Positions 8,022-17,192 of a DNA stretch of 64,000 nucleotides are shown here, piece after piece. Below the pieces are notes generated by a model, which was not told the origin of the DNA, ran no database searches, and was given only the letters and a program-made list of their open reading frames with translations. This DNA comes from Acididesulfobacillus acetoxydans (GTDB taxonomy: Bacteria > Bacillota > Desulfitobacteriia > Desulfitobacteriales > Desulfitobacteriaceae), in NCBI RefSeq assembly GCF_902729405.1, contig NZ_LR746496.1:2232001-2296000 (forward strand), in the 5' to 3' direction. Each line of letters begins with the position of its first letter. The stretch's first letter is position 1. The position numbers and the translations under genes are program-made.

Positions 8022-9293
8022 TCCGTCGAAAAAGAGAATGCCTTTGGCTTGCAGAACCTGGGGCTGAAGAGCAGCGAAGCGGCCGAACGGGTAGAAGAGG
8101 CGCTGGGCGTCACCGGTTTGAGCGGTGCCCGTGACAAGCATCCCTATGTGTTGAGCCGAGGTCAACGCCAGATGTTGGCCGTGGCCTCAATCATAGCGCT
8201 GCGGCCGGAAATTCTGGTGATTGATGAGCCGACGGCCGGCCTGGACCGGCTCGGAATACAAAAGCTGATGGCTCTTGTTCAGCAGCTCAATCAAAGCGGT
8301 ACGACCATTATTATGATCTCCCATGATCTGGAGTTGGTGCAGACCTATGCCAGTCGTGTGATTGTGCTGAGAAAAGGGCGGATCTGGCGGGATTGCCGGA
8401 TTCAGGACTTGGCTTTGCCGGATGAAATGCGGTACGCAGAGAATGAGTCTGAGGAGAATAGCTGTGAGGAGCATAGCCGCGAGGAGAGTGAGTACACGCA
8501 GGAGAAGCACAGAGGGAGGTTTTGGCAGGGGCTGGACGTGCGGACAAAAATGCTTCTCTTTCTCATCGCGGCTGTCTCAGCCTATCTGTTCAAGGGCCTC
8601 ATCTACAATCTGACTTTAACCGCGCTGATCGGAGGGTTGGCACTGGCGGCAGGGGCGCGACCGCAACGGATAATCAGAGCACTTCTTCCCCTGTTGCCGG
8701 TTTTTCTGCTCATTGTTTTGGTCGATGCGCTGCGCTGCGGATCGAGTCTCGCAGGGGCGAACAGTGACGTAATCTTCTATGTCCTGCCTAGTCATACCCT
8801 AGCCTTGACCAAAGGCGGAATTGAGTCCGGTTTGAACTTCCTGTGGCGAATTTTCATGATGGTTTTTGCCACCGTGTTTCTGACGACGACAACTCCGGTT
8901 GAGGAGTTTGTTCGCCTTTTGCATAAGTGGCGTGTGCCCCCTGTGGCTGCTTTCACTTTGACGACTGCCCTGCGCTTCATTCCTGCTCTGGATCAGAAAC
9001 GCCGGCAGATCTTGGATGCCCAGAAGGCGCGTGGGGCCAAGTTTGAAGGCAAAGGGCTTGTCTGGCCTTTTAAGGCATATATTCCGCTCATGGTGCCTCT
9101 GCTCATCTATTCGATTGTTCTGGCCAATTCCCTGGCCATGGCGATGCTGAATCGGGGGTTTGGCTTTACGCGCAAGGTCACTCAGAGCCAAACCCTGAGG
9201 TTCAACGCGTGGGATTTTGCCATCAGCGCTATGGGGGTGGCCCTTTTCTCGGCAGAACTTTATCTCCGCCTTGCTCTGCATGGAGGAGCTTGA
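8022..9293 (+). pseudogene. ECF transporter: 5'-truncated ATPase (EcfA) fused to EcfT
   Basis: The frame opens just after a stop at 8019 with SVEKENAFGLQNLGL, which corresponds to the segment after the Q-loop of an ECF/CbiO ATPase. The signature (VLSRGQRQML), Walker B (ILVIDEPTAGLD) and H-loop (MISHD) follow, but the Walker A half is absent. After an acidic linker (about residues 125-165) comes a membrane T component of about 250 residues with several helices and the coupling motifs DAQKARGAKF and LNRGFGF. Candidate starts (TTG 8049) lack a good ribosome site. I infer a deletion that removed the substrate-binding S component and the N-terminal half of the ATPase; EcfT itself looks intact. The riboswitch suggests transport of alpha-ribazole or another B12 precursor. 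Confidence 0.75.
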
Positions 9294-9384
9294 CCGTCAC
9301 AGTTTCAGGATAAACAGTAAAAGGTGAGAAATCCCAAAAAAACGGTTTTCCAGCCAACAGGAGTTCATTTGCTTTGTTAGAACA

Positions 9385-9426
9385 CCGGTTTAAGGTATGG
9401 CCGGCGATATGGAGCCATTAAACCGG
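9385..9426. promoter_or_regulatory. Perfect 9-bp inverted repeat upstream of hprK
   Basis: CCGGTTTAA (9385-9393) pairs exactly with TTAAACCGG (9418-9426) across a 24-base loop. There is no T-run, so it is not a standard terminator. It may be an operator or a leader hairpin for hprK. A TATGCTAAGAT -10-like element follows near 9453-9463. Confidence 0.4.
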
Positions 9427-9538
9427 ATACCCGTGGAGGATCCGACTTAAATATGCTAAGATTGGCAGGACGAAATAGCTGGCGAAAATGAATGAAGCCA
9501 GGGAATCAACTTATATTGGCGGGAAGGGTCGATTGGGT

Positions 9539-10402
9539 ATGCTGACAGTACAACGATTGGTCGATGAATTCGCCTTTGATGTTGTTGCAGGTTTTAAGGG
9601 TCTCGGCAAGGAGATTACGGATCCGACCTTAAAACGGCCCAGTGCGGAACTGGCGGGTTTTCTGACTTATCTTACTCCCTCCCGGCTTCAGGTCTACGGG
9701 CGTACGGAAATGGGTCTGATTGAACAGCTTGGACCGACGGTGCGGATGAATCATCTGGAGAAGGTGCTGGTACCAGAGGTGCCGGGGCTTATTGTGACGC
9801 GCGGCCTTCCGGTCATTGAGGAACTTAGGGTTCTCGCCGACGAGCGGGAAATCCCCTTAATGACGACCAATAAGTCGACCACCCGTCTCTTTTATGTCCT
9901 GATTCGCTATTTGACCAATCATTTAGCTCCCTGCACGATTGTACACGGTGGACTGGTGGATGTCTTCGGGGTCGGGGTGATGATCACAGGGGAGAGCGGT
10001 ATCGGCAAAAGTGAAGTGGCTTTGGAGCTGCTCAAGAATGGGCATCTAATGATCGCGGATGACGCCGTGGAAGTGCGCCGCGTCGACGAAGAGAGTCTGC
10101 GCGGTCGGGCCCCTGAAAGGATCAAGAACCTGTTGGAAATCCGGGGCCTCGGTATCATGGATGTCACTAAGCTGTTTGGGGCCGCCGTGGTGCGTGACGA
10201 GAAGGACATCCATCTTGTGGTTCATTTAGAGGAGTGGGAAGAAGGCAAAGCCTATGACCGGCTGGGTGCTGAAATGAAAACCAGGGAAATCCTCGGGATT
10301 CCCCTGGAGGAAATCATTATCCCGGTTCGACCGGGCCGCAATTTAGCTTCCATTATCGAAGTTGCCGTGATGCAAAAACGTTTGAAAAAGTTTCAGAGAT
10401 AG
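9539..10402 (+). CDS. hprK: HPr kinase/phosphorylase
   Basis: This bifunctional enzyme phosphorylates HPr on a serine in response to fructose bisphosphate and dephosphorylates it with phosphate, feeding CcpA-type carbon catabolite control. The N-terminal regulatory domain starts MLTVQRLVDEFAF. The kinase domain has Walker A GESGIGKSE, the catalytic ADDAVE segment, the family signature LLEIRGLGIMDV and the C-terminal PVRPGRNLASIIEVA. ATG 9539 is chosen because it aligns with the usual N-terminus and AAGGG lies about 10 bases upstream; ATG 9488 is in frame and would add 17 residues. Length (288) is close to the usual 305-315. No HPr gene is nearby. Confidence 0.93.
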   Translation: MLTVQRLVDEFAFDVVAGFKGLGKEITDPTLKRPSAELAGFLTYLTPSRLQVYGRTEMGLIEQLGPTVRMNHLEKVLVPEVPGLIVTRGLPVIEELRVLADEREIPLMTTNKSTTRLFYVLIRYLTNHLAPCTIVHGGLVDVFGVGVMITGESGIGKSEVALELLKNGHLMIADDAVEVRRVDEESLRGRAPERIKNLLEIRGLGIMDVTKLFGAAVVRDEKDIHLVVHLEEWEEGKAYDRLGAEMKTREILGIPLEEIIIPVRPGRNLASIIEVAVMQKRLKKFQR

Positions 10403-10610
10403 GTTAAATTCCGGCAGAAAATGACCGGTTCACCTGTGAAAGAAGTACGACGCGGAGGAAGAACGTTTCTCTGACAAGCCGCATACGCTGACAATGGGAA
10501 GACAGGCAAACTCCGTAAAACTCTGAAGTCGCGAGAAATCCGACCCGTTTTCTTATCTTCTGGACCTCACGGTCAAATAAGAAATAAGAAATAAGAAAGG
10601 GTGTTTGCAA

Positions 10611-10865
10611 ATGCCGGTATTTCCTCCTTCAGGTTTCTTTCCTGGCATTCCGTTTGTGACGGCTCTGTTTGACCTCTATCCTATCGGCACGCCACTCATT
10701 GTCGGGATGGACGCCGGTTACTGGACGGGAGCTTTCGGCGGAATCCAGGACGGGGTAGCCTTGTTGACCAATGCTTTGCTCCATTCGAATAGTGGCGGCG
10801 GCATCGACGGAATTCGATCGGTTGTGCGGATTCCTCTGCGCGGTATCACATTTGTCAGCCAATAA
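10611..10865 (+). CDS. Hypothetical protein, 84 residues
   Basis: ATG 10611 follows AAAGGGTG with good spacing. The product starts MPVFPPSGFFPGIPFVTALF and has many Gly, Pro and aromatic residues, a moderately hydrophobic first half and a C-terminal GIRSVVRIPLRGITFVSQ. No domain is recognised and there is no clear signal peptide. It is followed by a terminator hairpin, so it appears to be a short transcription unit. The upstream 200 bp holds a small direct-repeat run (three AATAAGA-like copies, about 10575-10598) and nothing else obvious. Confidence 0.55.
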   Translation: MPVFPPSGFFPGIPFVTALFDLYPIGTPLIVGMDAGYWTGAFGGIQDGVALLTNALLHSNSGGGIDGIRSVVRIPLRGITFVSQ

Positions 10866-10883
10866 AGAATGGGCGGAGAAGGG

Positions 10884-10912
10884 AAAGGGATCGGCTTTGG
10901 CCGGTCCTTTTC
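10884..10912 (+). terminator. Rho-independent terminator after the 84-residue gene
   Basis: AAAGGGATCGGC pairs with GCCGGTCCTTT (one bulge, one G-U pair), the loop is TTTG, and a T-run follows. It lies 19 bp after the stop at 10865. Confidence 0.7.
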
Positions 10913-10999
10913 TCTCCTAGACTAGTGGGAGCACAGCGCCATTTAGAGTATGTATGGGCCATGAGCAGAATCTCATGGTGGATTTTGGATATTACGACG

Positions 11000-11180
11000 A
11001 TTGAAAAAAAGAAGCAGGCATTGGTGTTCTCTTGCCAACAGGCCGCCGAGCAAATGATCAAGCAGGGCAGTGGGCGAAAAATTATCGATATTGCGCATCA
11101 ATAGGCAGTGTAAATCCTTCGTCTGTAGGGTTAGCCGCATATGATGCTTCCAAGGGCGGAGTTAATAGGGTCATGCCAGG
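11000..11180 (+). pseudogene. Short-chain dehydrogenase/reductase remnant
   Basis: Two adjacent pieces in different frames match consecutive parts of an SDR. One reads CQQAAEQMIKQGSGRKIIDI and ends at TAG 11102; the other carries AAYDASKGGVNRVM, the YxxxK catalytic motif. The N-terminal nucleotide-binding half and the C-terminus are missing and the frames do not join. It is a decayed gene with no expected function. Confidence 0.6.
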
Positions 11181-11270
11181 GTGGAGGTTGGCTTTTGGGT
11201 AGGGAGCAGGTTGCCGTGCCGCAGCGGTATTTGTGCCATGCGAAGTGATAGGACTCGCGCAAAAAAAGTC

Positions 11271-11328
11271 TTGACAGAATGGTCAAACAAATCCATAATA
11301 AGCTTATAAACTTAATTGATTTAATCAA
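11271..11328 (+). promoter_or_regulatory. Strong sigma-A promoter with downstream dyad operator
   Basis: TTGACA (11271-11276) and CATAAT (11294-11299) are separated by 17 bp, close to the sigma-A consensus. Directly downstream, TTGATTTAATCAA (11316-11328) forms a dyad where a repressor would block initiation. This is the best promoter in the region and probably starts the methyltransferase/sugar operon. The cognate regulator could be the ROK protein at 27505, but that is inference. Confidence 0.6.
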
Positions 11329-11570
11329 CTTTTTGGAGGTTAGATAGCGTAAGTCGGCGGTATTTTTGATCTCACCGATTATCGGAAATAAGCCATGGAT
11401 TAAGGGGCAGTGGGGATCCAGGAATGTTCCACAGAAGAGGTGCTTTGAGGCAAAATGTGCATGAAAAGGGATCTTCCCGTGGATCCGAAACAATGGAGCA
11501 AAACCGCTATAGGCCAGGCCAGCGGGCGGCATTTCATGATAAAAATATGGAGCAAGAGGGGTGTTGGATA

Positions 11571-12602
11571 TTGCGATCAAAAGAAAGAGTGCAGATGGCT
11601 CTAAGCCATGAAGAACCGGATAGGGTTCCATTTACTGCGACATATGTGCCTGAGGTTGTTAAAAGATTAAGGGCGGTAAAAGGTGAAGGTGAGTATGATG
11701 TTGGGGTGGCCATGGGCAATGACTGCGTTAAAACTGCAGTTGGCCTGGAAATGAGCTTTTACGGCTCAAACGATCCCGAATATACCTGCAAATGGGGCAT
11801 TCGGTGGAGAAACGTCACCAACTATACCGGCCATTATACGGAAATCATAGACCACCCGCTTGCAGGTGACGAAAGTCAGCTTGATTCCTTTCAGATACCG
11901 GATCCGCTTGAAGAAAGCCAATACGATGACTGCAGGAAGATTATTAAACGGTACGGGAAGGAAAAATGGATCATTGGTTCCTGCCAGATAAGTATCTTCG
12001 AAGCCTCATGGTATTTACGAGGGCTTGATCAGTTCATGATGGACATGGCTCTTAACAAGGATTATGCCCATGCCTTGATGGACAAGGTCATGCAGTTTCC
12101 GTTAAAAGCAGCAAAAAAATATATACAACTCGGCGTCGACATGGTGTGGTTCGGAGACGATGTTGCGACGCAGACTAATATGATGATCTCGCCGCCTATG
12201 TGGAGGGAGTACCTTAAACCAAGGTATGCAAAGATTTTTGAGGAGTGTAAGAAGACTAATCCCAATACAAAAATAGCCTATCACAGCTGCGGCAACTGTG
12301 AAGCGATTATTCCGGAAATGATTGAAATTGGGCTCGATGTTCTGAATCCTATTCAACCAGCTTCCATGAATCCATTTGAAATTAAGAGAAAATACGGAAA
12401 GGATATATGCTTATTTGGCGGTTTGGATGTGCAGCACACCATGCCTTTCGGAACGCCCGAGCTAGTCAGAACCGATGTAAAGAGGCTCATTGAAGGATGT
12501 GGAAAAGGCGGAGGGTACATTTTGTCCCCGGCTCATCACATACAATCAGATACTTCCAATGAAAATATATTTGCCTTCTATGCGGCAGCGGATACATTTT
12601 AG
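11571..12602 (+). CDS. UroD-family (MtaA/CmuA-like) methyltransferase 1
   Basis: The TIM-barrel uroporphyrinogen-decarboxylase family includes both true UroD and corrinoid-dependent methyltransferases. This copy has the methyltransferase-type opening SKERVQMALSHEEPDRVPF, the metal-binding His/Cys segment AYHSCGNCEAIIPEM and the late barrel motif LFGGLDVQHTMPFGTPE. It lies with a corrinoid protein and not with heme genes, so methyl transfer to or from a corrinoid is the likely role; the substrate is unknown. TTG 11571 is preferred because GAGGGG precedes it and homologues start at this point; an in-frame ATG at 11424 would add an atypical 49-residue leader. It resembles the protein at 21461 in the WFGDD/FFGDD region. 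Confidence 0.8.
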   Translation: MRSKERVQMALSHEEPDRVPFTATYVPEVVKRLRAVKGEGEYDVGVAMGNDCVKTAVGLEMSFYGSNDPEYTCKWGIRWRNVTNYTGHYTEIIDHPLAGDESQLDSFQIPDPLEESQYDDCRKIIKRYGKEKWIIGSCQISIFEASWYLRGLDQFMMDMALNKDYAHALMDKVMQFPLKAAKKYIQLGVDMVWFGDDVATQTNMMISPPMWREYLKPRYAKIFEECKKTNPNTKIAYHSCGNCEAIIPEMIEIGLDVLNPIQPASMNPFEIKRKYGKDICLFGGLDVQHTMPFGTPELVRTDVKRLIEGCGKGGGYILSPAHHIQSDTSNENIFAFYAAADTF

Positions 12603-12799
12603 GCACAAATAGTTTGGGAGGAAGGTGTTACTAAATCTTTTATCCGCAGCCCCTTATAGAACGGTCAAACCAGTTGAAAAATATATAATTGAAAACTTAA
12701 TACAATTAATGAAGATTCTTGTGAATGATATGAGAAGTACTTGATTTAGATTTGGACTAGATTTAAATTCCCCCCCCCAGAGAGCAGAGGTGTTTTTGT

Positions 12800-12974
12800 T
12801 TGGAGAGGTTTATTAAGAATAAAACCCGGTTTGAACAGGCTTATGAAAGGGTCCTAAACGCTTATTATCACAAAGAGGTCAAAGAACCGCCAGTTATAAT
12901 TTGCGACGTCAATTACTGGGTTCAGAGGGATACTCCCGACGACTATTTTTCAGATTTCAGTTCGATGGTTAATT
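12800..12974 (+). pseudogene. UroD-family methyltransferase 2, 5' part (interrupted by IS)
   Basis: TTG 12800 opens a frame reading LERFIKNKTRFEQAYERVLN and ending DDYFSDFSSMVN, where an insertion sequence enters at 12975. The remaining coding sequence resumes in the same frame at 14637. Joining across the element with one AATT copy gives MVNYQASKIEQHL with no loss or gain, about 376 residues in total. The upstream 197 bp (12603-12799) shows only an AT-rich stretch and a run of nine C residues. Confidence 0.75.
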
Positions 12975-14633
12975 AGATTGCCCTGAAAAACTAAGCAAAC
13001 TCTGTGCAAAAATCCCTCGAAACAAAAAGGAATTCACTAGGATTTTGTGGAAATTTAGAAGTGACCAAACAACGAAACTCCACAACCACCCTTTAGAGAA
13101 TTCCTCGTTCCTGTGGTTCTCCAAAGGGACATGAAAATCCTTTTTTGGGGGGCAAAAAATGTTACGACTTCGCAACGAACAGCTTACAATTTGGGACTCC
13201 ATTTTGCCGAAGGAAGTGCTGGAACTAAGCCCAGAACTCAAGACGGTTGATCGTCTCTTGGATGATGAGCGATTTATGGAGCCCTTTCTCTCTCACTGGA
13301 ATATTCGTATTGGCCGACCAACTGTTCCGGTGGAAACTTATCTCCGTCTAATGTTTCTCAAATTCTGTTATGGATTTGGCTATGAAACACTTGTTAGCGA
13401 AGTCAGTGACAGTATCAAATGGCGGCGGTTCTGCCGCGTTGATCTCGATGCCTTAGTGCCGCACAGTACGACATTGATCAAGCTGAGCCAGAAATACGGG
13501 GACGAAATCATTGAGGATCTGAACAAAAAACTTGTTACTAAGGCGAGTCAGGAACAGATGACACGGAACCGGCGGCTGCGTACGGACACTACAGTAACCG
13601 AATCCAATGTTCACTACCCAACGGATGCCCATCTGCTGGCGGATGCAGTAAAAACCATAACCCGACAGGCGAACCGCCTTTGCGATCAAGTGAGTGGCAC
13701 AGTTCCTAAGATGAGGAATCGTTTTCGTTCAACGAAAAAACGGATACTGGAAATCGGCAAGACCTTGAAACGGCGAAGCCATGAGGCGGTACAGGAGGTT
13801 CGCAACATCACGGATAAGCTTGTGGATAAAGCGATTGAGACGATTTCCGATGCCCATCGGATAATGGATAAAGTTGAAGAGACTTGGGGCGAGCAAATAA
13901 GCCCAGCTCTAAAAAATACGATCGAGAAATTGGACAAGCTCATTCATACCACGGACAAGATTGTCAATCAAACGCTTCAGGTGAACAGCGGAAAAACACA
14001 CATCCCGCAACGGGTAATTAGCCTCTATGATCCTGACGCGAGGCCTATCCAGAAGGGCAAGTTGAAGAGCCCGACGGAATTTGGCTATAAGACCGAAATC
14101 ACAGAGAATGAAGACCGTCTGGTTACGGATTACAAAATCCATATAGGCAACCCCAGCGATGAAAGTTTGCTCTTGGGCACCGTGAGACGCCACATCGAAA
14201 ACACTGGGCGGATCCCTTACGCTGTTGCCACTGACCGTGGTTACAGCAGTGGTAAGAATGAAGCAGCTTTAACCGAACTGGGGATAAAACGAATATCCAT
14301 CCCAAAGAAGGGCAAGAAAACTCAGAAGCGACAAACCCATGAAAGGCAAAGATGGTTTCGACGTCTGCAAGCATGGCGTGCTGGTGGAGAAGGAACCATT
14401 AGCATCTTGAAACGTAAATATGGCCTGGGGAGGAGTCTGCTCAGAGGACACCGCGGAGTTAGCATCTGGGTGGGATTTGGCATACTGACCTACAATTTAA
14501 GAAGATTGGCCGCCATGAATTAGGAAATGGCAAGGAATACCCCTCTACAATGCCGGGGATTCATACTGATGTATTCCGATCCCAGGGGGTCGGTCAAGGG
14601 ACGGTTTGCAAACCTACTTTTTCAGGGCAATCT
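12975..14633 (+). mobile_element. Complete insertion sequence, 1659 bp, DDE transposase type
   Basis: Both ends carry the same terminal inverted repeat: AGATTGCCCTGAAAAA at the left and its complement at the right, with partial match beyond. The element is flanked by AATT on each side (12971-12974 and 14634-14637), read as a 4-bp target duplication. It contains one transposase gene and sits inside a methyltransferase gene. Intact ends, intact transposase and an exactly restorable target point to a recent insertion. Confidence 0.9.
13159..14523 (+). CDS. Transposase of the 12975-14633 insertion sequence
   Basis: A 454-residue DDE-type transposase. The N-terminal domain (residues about 1-130, VPVETYLRLMFLKFCYGFGY and the PHSTTLIKLSQKYG helix) is the InsH/DUF772 type of the IS5-like superfamily. 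Catalytic acidic residues are expected at RTDTTVTESNV and AVATDRGYSSG, with the late ERQRWFRRLQAWRAGGEGTI segment carrying the third. The long coiled middle (residues about 165-285) is characteristic of the group often labelled ISNCY or IS1182-like; I cannot fix the family by eye. ATG 13159 follows a GGGGGG ribosome site. The gene appears intact. Confidence 0.85.
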   Translation: MLRLRNEQLTIWDSILPKEVLELSPELKTVDRLLDDERFMEPFLSHWNIRIGRPTVPVETYLRLMFLKFCYGFGYETLVSEVSDSIKWRRFCRVDLDALVPHSTTLIKLSQKYGDEIIEDLNKKLVTKASQEQMTRNRRLRTDTTVTESNVHYPTDAHLLADAVKTITRQANRLCDQVSGTVPKMRNRFRSTKKRILEIGKTLKRRSHEAVQEVRNITDKLVDKAIETISDAHRIMDKVEETWGEQISPALKNTIEKLDKLIHTTDKIVNQTLQVNSGKTHIPQRVISLYDPDARPIQKGKLKSPTEFGYKTEITENEDRLVTDYKIHIGNPSDESLLLGTVRRHIENTGRIPYAVATDRGYSSGKNEAALTELGIKRISIPKKGKKTQKRQTHERQRWFRRLQAWRAGGEGTISILKRKYGLGRSLLRGHRGVSIWVGFGILTYNLRRLAAMN

Positions 14634-15593
14634 AATTATCAAGCGAGTAAAATCGAGCAACATCTTGAGAAAACAGATGACGATTATATTCCGTTTATGT
14701 TTCCATGGTATGGAACGGGTGTGGTACCGTCTGCACTTGGCTGTAGTATAGCGTTTGAGAAGGGTCTTGACCCCGCCGTAGCAGGCAAGGTAATTAATGA
14801 GCCCCAGGACATTAAAAGGCTGACGATGCCCGATCCATATGAAGACGGATTGATGCCTAAGGTTCTCGCATGTATCGATTATATGGTTGAAAATACGGAT
14901 ATGCCGGTATCTTTCACCGATGCTCAGGGACCGCTAAATATAGCCTTAGGTCTTTGCGGAGTCGAGAACTTCTTTGCCTGGATGTACGAATATCCTAAGC
15001 ATGTACACGAGATCATGGATTTTTGCACCGAGGTGCTAATCTCCTGGTTAAGGGTTCAAAAAAAACACGCCGGGCAAAAGATGACGAGCGGTGCTTTTCC
15101 TCATGGGATTGTTCTGCCAGAAGGGTTTGGTGGAGTCTGGATTTCTGACGACGATTGCACAGTCATTTCCCCGCGGCTCTATGAAGAATTCGTAGTCCCC
15201 TATAATTCGAGGGTTTTTCGAGCCTTTGGCGGTGGGAGTCTTCACTTTTGCGGAAACGCGGAGCATCAGCTGGAGAATTTTTCTAAAATCGATGGTTTAA
15301 CGGCAATAAACAACTTCTGTATGGGAAACTTCAACCAGATTGTAAAAATGCAACAGATGTATAATAATAAACTGCCGATAATGGTTTGTGATTTTACCCC
15401 GCTTCATATAGAACAATACTATTCTGAACTTGTTGATGCTATCAAATTTAAAGGGATAATTCTTGCCACTTATGTTGCGCCGGATTATGCTCTCGTGGGT
15501 GGAAAGTATGACACTGTAGCGAGGGATGTGGACCAGATTACAGAGGAATCAAAGGAAGTTATATTCAAGCTTGTTCACAGGAGAAGCCCTTGA
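14634..15593 (+). pseudogene. UroD-family methyltransferase 2, 3' part (interrupted by IS)
   Basis: Continues the gene begun at 12800. It encodes NYQASKIEQHLEKTDDDYIP, the barrel segments GVGVENFF-like and SFTDAQGPLN, and the metal-site segment SLHFCGNAEHQLENF. It belongs to a different UroD-family branch from genes 1, 3 and 4. The metal-site His-x-Cys-Gly is present, so the uninterrupted protein would probably have been active. Translation cannot start efficiently after the insertion, since the first in-frame ATG (14550) lies within the IS. The ABC ATPase gene follows 89 bp downstream. Confidence 0.75.
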
Positions 15594-15682
15594 GAGAATC
15601 GCGAAGTGACCGTGTTGCGCCTGACTTGTCTAGGCGAAGGTGACTACGGGTGCACGGATGACTGAGGCACGGAAAGCGTGGT

Positions 15683-17179
15683 GTGACGTTGAACAGTTCA
15701 GTCGAATTCAAAGGAATAACGAAGACATTCCCGGGCGTAAAGGCTTTGGACGGGGTGAGCTTTCTAGCCCGCGGTGGCGAAGTGCTAGCTTTGGTGGGTG
15801 AGAACGGCGCGGGCAAGAGCACTCTGCTCAAGGTTCTTAACGGTGACTACCAGCAGGACTCAGGACTCTATCTGATTGACGGCGCGGAAAGGCATTTTAA
15901 GACGCCGCAGGAAGCTATTGCAGCTGGCGTGAGTGTAATTTACCAGGAACGGCAAGTGGTTCCCTACCTAAACGTAGCGGAAAACATTTTTATGGAAGAG
16001 ATTCCCGTCATGCGCAGTGGGCTGATAGATGTTAAGCAACTCAATGCTCGGGCCCAAAAGGTTATAGATGAATTTAAACTACCTATCAGACCGACAACCA
16101 AGGTAAAAGATCTATCGGTAGCGTACCAGCAGATGGTTGAGATTATGAAGGCTTATCGTCGGAGTCCGAAAATTATTGCCTTTGATGAGCCGACAGCGAG
16201 TCTTTCTGAGTCCGAAATTTCGACTCTTTTCGAAGTTATAGAAAGACTGAAGGCCAGCGGGATAATTATCCTCTATGTTTCCCATCGTATGAAGGAGATT
16301 TTTCAGATATCCGACCAGGTTGTGATCCTAAAAGACGGAAAATATGTAACCCAGTTGCCGACGCGTTCGATTACAGAACAGGAAATTGTCAAACTAATGG
16401 TCGGACGTGAATTGGGGGATATCTTTAATGGCTTGAGCAGGAACGAAGAAATCGGTGAAGTTGTCCTCAGGGTTAGCGGTCTCACAAATGACTATATTCA
16501 CGATATCGGTTTTGAGCTCAAAGCGGGTGAGATTCTCGGTTTTGCCGGGCTGGTAGGAGCCGGCCGGACCGAGACAATGCGCGCGATTTTCGGCGCGGAT
16601 AGGGTTAACTCAGGGCAAATCTTCTTCGGAGGCAAGCAGAAACGGGTTGAAGCACCGGAAGATGCTATAGCCTGTGGCTTGGCCCTCTGTCCGGAAGACC
16701 GTAAGGATCAAGGAATCGTTGGGGGGCGGTCCATTGCGGACAACATTAGCCTAGCTATTTTAAAGAAGCTGAGCAAGATGGGATTTCTGGATAAGCCGAA
16801 GGAAAGATCCCTTGCGGAAGATGCCGTCCGGGAGTTGCGCATACGTACTCCCTCCGTGGACAAAAAGGTTGGAGAGCTGTCGGGGGGTAACCAACAGAAA
16901 GTGATCCTAGCCAGGTGGCTTGCCGCTAACCCCAAGGTGTTGCTACTTGATGAACCGACAAAGGGGATCGATGTTGGCTCTAAATCGGAAATCTATCAAT
17001 TGATTTGCGACTTGGCTAAAAGAGGCATCGGGATCATCTTGGTGTCTTCTGAGCTTGTTGAAGTTCTTGGTTTATGCGACCGGATTATTGTTATGAGCCA
17101 GGGGCGGATAACCGGTGAACTCAAACGCAAAGAGGCTAACGAAGAAAAAGTTCTGGAATTGGCAATGGCCGGCATGTAG
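15683..17179 (+). CDS. Sugar ABC transporter ATPase, RbsA/MglA type
   Basis: A 498-residue double ATPase of the carbohydrate uptake CUT2 class. The first nucleotide-binding domain has Walker A GENGAGKST and Walker B IIAFDEPTASLS. The second has the usual degenerate Walker A GLVGAGRTE, an LSGGNQQKVILARWL signature and LLLDEPTKGID. Such proteins power import of monosaccharides (ribose, galactose, arabinose, inositol) with one or two RbsC permeases and a periplasmic-type binding protein. The start is GTG 15683 (MTLNSSVEF). Permease and binding-protein genes follow directly with 13- and 74-bp gaps, making a complete importer inside the methyltransferase cluster. Confidence 0.92.
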   Translation: MTLNSSVEFKGITKTFPGVKALDGVSFLARGGEVLALVGENGAGKSTLLKVLNGDYQQDSGLYLIDGAERHFKTPQEAIAAGVSVIYQERQVVPYLNVAENIFMEEIPVMRSGLIDVKQLNARAQKVIDEFKLPIRPTTKVKDLSVAYQQMVEIMKAYRRSPKIIAFDEPTASLSESEISTLFEVIERLKASGIIILYVSHRMKEIFQISDQVVILKDGKYVTQLPTRSITEQEIVKLMVGRELGDIFNGLSRNEEIGEVVLRVSGLTNDYIHDIGFELKAGEILGFAGLVGAGRTETMRAIFGADRVNSGQIFFGGKQKRVEAPEDAIACGLALCPEDRKDQGIVGGRSIADNISLAILKKLSKMGFLDKPKERSLAEDAVRELRIRTPSVDKKVGELSGGNQQKVILARWLAANPKVLLLDEPTKGIDVGSKSEIYQLICDLAKRGIGIILVSSELVEVLGLCDRIIVMSQGRITGELKRKEANEEKVLELAMAGM

Positions 17180-17192
17180 GAAGGGGTAAGAG

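Noticed and set aside
11424-11570. 49-residue leader of methyltransferase 1
   Set aside because: Polar sequence not seen in the family, and TTG 11571 has a better ribosome site and the conserved N-terminus.
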